DNA of 7,137 nt from DASQDN01 sp035630195 (GTDB lineage Bacteria; Acidobacteriota; Terriglobia; Bryobacterales; Bryobacteraceae), in the NCBI GenBank assembly GCA_035630195.1, contig DASQLD010000223.1, positions 1 through 7,137 of the forward strand, in the 5' to 3' direction. Every line of letters begins with the position of its first letter. The stretch's first letter is position 1. Positions 6,723-7,137 of the stretch are shown here, in pieces. Below the pieces are notes generated by a model. It did no database searches, had not been told where the DNA came from, and worked only from the letters and a program-made list of their open reading frames with translations. The position numbers were made by a program, and so were the translations under genes.

Positions 6723-7137
6723 TCGTTGTCGCGCCGTTCATTGCCGAAACGATGATTTGGGCCGGCGGTTTAGGAACGTCCTGTGATACCTCGAGCCGGC
6801 GCTCACCGTGCAGTTTGGCGACCACCGTAAGGGCTTGCGCAACCACTTGATCCATGTTGTAGTACTTGTACGTAGCAAGCCGGCCTACGAAATGCACATT
6901 AGGAGTGGCTTGGGCCAGAGCCTCGTATTGCTTATAGAGAGCGGCGTTTTCCGGCCGTGGAACCGGATAGTAGGGATCGCCCTCAGCACGAGGAAACTCA
7001 TACACAACAGCCGTCTTGGGATGCTGTTGCCCGGTTAAGTACTTGAACTCGGTAATCCGAGTATAAGCATGCTCTTGTGGATAGTTGACGACCGGCGCTA
7101 CTTGAAACGTTTCCTGATCGTGAACTTCGTGCTTAAA
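6712..7137 (-). CDS. glf: UDP-galactopyranose mutase, C-terminal part (start beyond window)
   Basis: This is the last 141 codons of a flavoenzyme that converts UDP-galactopyranose to UDP-galactofuranose in the cytoplasm, the donor for galactofuranose in surface glycans. On the minus strand the frame is open from base 7137. It reads VVNYP, then YTRITEFKYLTGQ, YEFPRAEGDPYYPVP and VHFVGRLATYKYYNMDQVV, all hallmarks of the C-terminal half of Glf. The tyrosines in PYYPV and in the KYYNMD segment correspond to substrate-contacting positions known in studied mutases, and the GRLATY arginine lies in the FAD/active-site strand. The NMD replaces the DMD of the enterobacterial enzyme. About 25 to 30 residues follow the usual end, rich in Pro, Val and Thr and ending NGATTITT before TAA (6712-6714). 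The gene converges on the plus-strand gene and overlaps its end by 11 bases. The N-terminal FAD-binding part is not in the window. Confidence 0.96.
   Translation of the reverse strand, partial: FKHEVHDQETFQVAPVVNYPQEHAYTRITEFKYLTGQQHPKTAVVYEFPRAEGDPYYPVPRPENAALYKQYEALAQATPNVHFVGRLATYKYYNMDQVVAQALTVVAKLHGERRLEVSQDVPKPPAQIIVSAMNGATTITT

Noticed and set aside
6715..6800. Bidirectional terminator between the convergent genes
   Set aside because: Short GC palindromes such as GCCGGC occur, but there is no stable stem followed by a T tract on either strand.

Overview
The window looks like ordinary bacterial chromosome, fully coding and moderately GC-rich (mid-fifties per cent by eye, not counted). 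The gene content and protein style (YihY/BrkB, UvrB, a DUF2520-like protein, large YfhO/GT-C-like membrane proteins and UDP-galactopyranose mutase) resemble Acidobacteriota, perhaps the Solibacter/Bryobacter side. That placement is by recollection of family style only, so it is moderate to low confidence.

Layout. Five plus-strand genes lie head to tail with almost no spacing. (1) 1..1257 is the 3' part of a polytopic membrane protein whose start lies before the window. (2) 1254..3200 is a full-length paralogue of that protein (648 aa), joined by an ATGA overlap. (3) 3200..4066 is a YihY/BrkB-family inner-membrane protein, joined by a TGATG overlap. (4) 4079..6103 is uvrB, the excision-repair helicase subunit, 12 bases further on. 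(5) 6057..6722 is a short Rossmann/DUF2520-like protein whose start lies 47 bases inside the end of uvrB. On the minus strand, 6712..7137 is the C-terminal part of UDP-galactopyranose mutase (glf). It converges on gene 5, and the two ends overlap by 11 bases.

How the genes may work together. Genes 1 and 2 are probably envelope-glycan or glycolipid membrane enzymes with a C-terminal extracytoplasmic beta-rich domain. Glf makes UDP-galactofuranose, a precursor for surface glycans, so an envelope-polysaccharide neighbourhood is plausible. The link is only by proximity, because glf is on the other strand. UvrB is a housekeeping DNA repair protein that seems to be carried along in the same transcript. 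The overlaps suggest one transcript with translational coupling.

There is no intergenic stretch longer than 12 bases, and I saw no RNA gene, insertion sequence, CRISPR array, attachment site or convincing terminator. I did not find a clearly new system. The most interesting points are the tandem paralogous membrane proteins with shared unexplained motifs and the motif-degenerate Rossmann protein overlapping uvrB.
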